A stretch of DNA of 64,000 bases. It comes from JBEVJK01 sp963791325. GTDB lineage: Bacteria; Pseudomonadota; Alphaproteobacteria; Rhizobiales; Rhizobiaceae. The stretch spans positions 408,406 to 472,405 of the forward strand of contig CAWBRU010000005.1 in the NCBI GenBank assembly GCA_963791325.1, read 5' to 3'. Under the pieces are notes generated by a model. The model had not been told where the DNA came from. It searched no databases and saw only the letters and a list, made by a program, of their open reading frames with translations. The position numbers and the translations under genes are program-made. Position 1 is the stretch's first letter. Each line of letters opens with the position of its first letter. Positions 61,872-64,000 of this stretch are shown here, in pieces.

Positions 61872-62822
61872 TCAGATGCTGGCAGGCATGCGCCGGCGGC
61901 GGTCGCTGCCGAGCCCGGTCTCGTCGAGCAGGCCGCGCCGCTTGGCGTCGTAGTAATAGCCACGTGCGTAGAGGCTGACGGCCTTGTCCTGGTTGCCGCC
62001 GGAAACCAGCCAGGCGCCGCGCAGATATTTGACCGCGTAGCGCAGATTGGTCTCGGCATCGAGCAGGCCCTTGGCCGGGCCGGCATAGCCCATGCCGCGC
62101 GCTGTCGCGTGCTTGATCTGCATCAGGCCCCAGTGGCCGTGATTGTAGGCGCCGGGGAGGAAGTTGCTTTCCCGCTTGACCACGCGGCGGACGAGCTCGA
62201 CCGGCACCTCGTAGGCGACCGCATATTTGCTGATCAGAAGCTCGACCTGGCTGCGTCCGGCCGGGACCGCCGCTGCCGCGGCAAGGTCGGGTGCGGAGGC
62301 CTGCATGGCCACAGCACCCGGGACTGCGGCGGACGCTGCGGGCCGGGCGACGGCGGCCAGAACGGCGTTTGCCCCATGGGCGCGGCCGGAACCGGCGAAA
62401 GCGGCTGGCCTTTCGACCGGCGGGGTAGCGGTGGCGGCCGCAACGTCGCTTGCCGGGCTCATCCCGGCAGCATCACCGAGAGCGGCAACGGCGGCTCCGT
62501 CAGGCGCCTGCGGGCCGGCCTGCGTGGCTTGAGCGGCCGCAGCCGGACCTGGACCGGCGGCCGCCTTGGCCGTTGATGCCGCCGCGCCGCGCGCCGCGAG
62601 GCGCTGCGGTGATGCCTTGTCGCCGCTGCGGGCCATTGCAGGAGGTTGAGGAACGACATCGACGCGGTCCGGCAGCGTCAGATCCGCCTCAGCCGCCATG
62701 GCCAGCCCGGCTGCCGGGTTGCCGGCGGTCGAGGTGCAGCCGCCGGCCGCCAGCGGCGACACCAGCAGGCCGACGACCCAAAGGAGGCGCAGTTCCGGCA
62801 ACGTCCCTCGCAAATCAACCAC
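61872..62822 (-). CDS. Lytic transglycosylase (SLT domain) lipoprotein
   Basis: A protein of about 316 residues. A leader with L-R-L-L-W-V-V-G-L-L-V-S-P-L-A-A-G-G-C gives a lipobox-like A-G-G-C. A ~150-residue Ala/Pro-rich low-complexity spacer follows, then an SLT domain over the last ~115 residues: catalytic glutamate in K-R-E-S-N-F, G-L-M-Q-I-K, and A-V-K-Y-L-R-G-A. It cleaves the glycan strand of peptidoglycan from an outer-membrane anchor. The start is uncertain: GTG 62822 gives a sensible lipoprotein leader, TTG 62801 is shorter, and ATG 62906 adds an odd arginine/cysteine-rich prefix. Confidence 0.87.
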   Translation of the reverse strand: MVDLRGTLPELRLLWVVGLLVSPLAAGGCTSTAGNPAAGLAMAAEADLTLPDRVDVVPQPPAMARSGDKASPQRLAARGAAASTAKAAAGPGPAAAAQATQAGPQAPDGAAVAALGDAAGMSPASDVAAATATPPVERPAAFAGSGRAHGANAVLAAVARPAASAAVPGAVAMQASAPDLAAAAAVPAGRSQVELLISKYAVAYEVPVELVRRVVKRESNFLPGAYNHGHWGLMQIKHATARGMGYAGPAKGLLDAETNLRYAVKYLRGAWLVSGGNQDKAVSLYARGYYYDAKRRGLLDETGLGSDRRRRMPASI

Positions 62823-63036
62823 AATCGGCCCGCCCGGGACCTCCTTACAACAAGCGTTTGCGGCCGGCAACCGGCCCGGCCCGCACCGTCGCCGGCAGCG
62901 GCGCACGGCACTCGATCGGGTCGACGAAAACGGGTGGGCGGCAAGGGAGGATAGGCTTATCTATGTCGCAACAGCACCGTGTTCGCCTTTTGTCCTTGCG
63001 GGCAGGTCGTGCTAAACTGATGCTTAGGAGGCGACC

Positions 63037-63591
63037 ATGTCAGCGCAAAGCTATGCCGTCATCGAGACGCCGATCGGCTGGATCGGCATCGCCTGGAGTG
63101 CGCACGGGCTCACCAATCTGCAGCTGCCCGAGCGCGACAGGGAAGGAACGCGCCGCCGGCTGCTCAGGCGGGTGCCGGCTGCGCTGGAGGCACGTCCGCA
63201 GGGGGCGATCGCCGAGGCCGTCGCCTTGCTCGAGCGCTATGCGGCCGGAGAAGAGATCGACTTCGGCGATGTGCCGCTCGACCTTTCGGGCGCGGATCCA
63301 TTCCGGCTGGCGATCTACCGCGCCGCCCGGCGGCTGGGCTTCGGACAGACCACCACCTATGGTGGTTTGGCCGAAAGCGCCGGTCACCCCGGCGAGGCCC
63401 GCGAGACCGGCCAGGCGCTGGGCAGCAATCCGGTGCCGATCATCGTGCCTTGCCACCGCATCCTCGCGGCCGGCAACAAGATCGGCGGCTTTTCCGCCCC
63501 CGGCGGCGCCCGCACCAAGCGCCGGCTGCTGGTCATGGAAGGCGTGTCGGTCGATCCGCCACCACCGGCGCAGCGGGCATTCGCGTTTTGA
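63037..63591 (+). CDS. ogt: Methylated-DNA-protein cysteine methyltransferase (Ogt/MGMT)
   Basis: A 184-residue DNA repair protein that takes alkyl groups from O6-alkylguanine onto its own cysteine. The active site I-V-P-C-H-R-I-L has C139. The helix-turn-helix Y-R-A-A-R-R-L-G-F-G-Q-T-T-T-Y-G-G-L-A precedes it, and the A-L-G-S-N-P asparagine hinge is present. It has the N-terminal ribonuclease-like domain but no Ada-type zinc domain, so it is the constitutive Ogt form. A taggaggcgac ribosome binding site fixes the start. No partner genes. Confidence 0.95.
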   Translation: MSAQSYAVIETPIGWIGIAWSAHGLTNLQLPERDREGTRRRLLRRVPAALEARPQGAIAEAVALLERYAAGEEIDFGDVPLDLSGADPFRLAIYRAARRLGFGQTTTYGGLAESAGHPGEARETGQALGSNPVPIIVPCHRILAAGNKIGGFSAPGGARTKRRLLVMEGVSVDPPPPAQRAFAF

Positions 63592-63654
63592 CCGGGACCT
63601 GAGCCGGCGGCGAAGGCACGGGCCGGAAACCGGCGCCGCCCCTGCCGGCACCGC

Positions 63655-63987
63655 TCAGTGGCGGTGGCGGAACAGCTCGTCGCGGTCGTCGAAGTCGAAG
63701 TGCCAGCATTCATAGACCGGGCACTGCGCCGTATCGCGGGCAGGAATGAACACCGTGCGGGCGTATTCGTCGGCTTCACAGAAGCGGCCGTCATCGACGT
63801 AGCGCCCATAGAGCGGCAGGCCCGGGCTGCGCTTGGAGCGATAGCGCATGATCGCGGCGCCGTCCGCAGCAATGGTGGCCTGGACCCGGTCGCAGCTCAT
63901 GGCGGTGGAGTTGTAGCGGCCGATGGCTTCGGCGGGCAGCGCTGCCGAGAGCACGGCGGCGGCTGCAATGAGCGCAGGTTTGAACAT
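63655..63987 (-). CDS. Small secreted cysteine-containing protein
   Basis: A 110-residue protein with a clean signal peptide (residues 1-22, cut after A-E-A). The mature ~88 residues contain four cysteines (S-C-D-R-V, F-C-E-A, Q-C-P-V-Y-E-C), so up to two disulfides, and a conserved-looking core (A-I-M-R-Y-R-S-K-R-S-P-G-L-P-L-Y-G-R-Y). It ends in a histidine-rich tail (F-R-H-R-H). Function unknown. It converges on the ogt gene. Confidence 0.8.
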   Translation of the reverse strand: MFKPALIAAAAVLSAALPAEAIGRYNSTAMSCDRVQATIAADGAAIMRYRSKRSPGLPLYGRYVDDGRFCEADEYARTVFIPARDTAQCPVYECWHFDFDDRDELFRHRH

Positions 63988-64000
63988 GGTCGTCTCTGGG

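Overview
This is a very G+C-rich chromosomal window from an alphaproteobacterium, most likely of the order Hyphomicrobiales (Rhizobiales). That placement is inferred from UvrB with long N- and C-terminal extensions, a complete sqdBDC sulfolipid operon, two extensin-like_C proteins in tandem, and dispersed palindromes of the 'gcaattccgg' type. The genus cannot be fixed by reading alone. No rRNA, tRNA, CRISPR array, insertion sequence or prophage was seen, and no gene is cut by the window ends.

Layout. 0.3-3.7 kb: two paralogous cold-shock genes on the minus strand, one broken by a 1-nt frameshift, flanking a roughly 1.5-kb array of ~210-bp tandem repeats. 3.7-9.3 kb: a secreted protein with one EF-hand loop, uvrB, a half-size EamA transporter and a flavodoxin-like reductase. 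9.3-18.2 kb: a minus-strand carbohydrate operon with SDR, polyol dehydrogenase, isomerase, and a CUT2-type ABC importer (binding protein, ATPase, two permeases). A frameshifted Gfo/Idh/MocA gene diverges from it. 19.6-26.7 kb: a LysR regulator and a divergent five-gene catabolic operon (MmgE/PrpD, DHDPS-like aldolase, 2-hydroxyacid dehydrogenase, non-pyrrolysine MttB, periplasmic SMP-30-like protein).

26.7-37.8 kb: a tightly coupled nine-gene minus-strand operon with a peptide-type ABC importer (binding protein, two permeases, fused double ATPase), MFS, SDR, epimerase, PuuE-like deacetylase-fold hydrolase and a dihydroorotase-type amidohydrolase. It meets the 19.6-26.7 kb operon head-on at a strong hairpin. 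38.2-43.4 kb: a dimethylglycine/sarcosine dehydrogenase, an amino-acid oxidase, a RidA protein, a collapsed D-hydantoinase and an intact D-carbamoylase. Together with the preceding operon this suggests uptake and breakdown of N-methylated, cyclic-amide or D-amino-acid compounds.

43.5-48.8 kb: a lipoprotein with three Kazal-like modules, an FMN reductase/HxlR divergent pair, an acyl-CoA thioesterase, a GMC oxidoreductase and an enolase-superfamily enzyme. 48.8-53.0 kb: a LuxR regulator and a degenerate HtrA lacking all three catalytic residues, divergent from an active-looking HtrA without a signal peptide and a large coiled-coil protein. 53.1-56.1 kb: sqdBDC. 56.2-64 kb: cell-envelope and maintenance genes (CorC/HlyC-type CBS protein, LssY-like protein, two extensin-like proteins, a lytic transglycosylase lipoprotein, methylguanine methyltransferase, small secreted protein).

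The parts most worth a second look are the csp-flanked tandem array, the internally collapsed hydantoinase, the protease/pseudoprotease locus, the three-module Kazal lipoprotein, and the dispersed hairpin repeat present in three copies.
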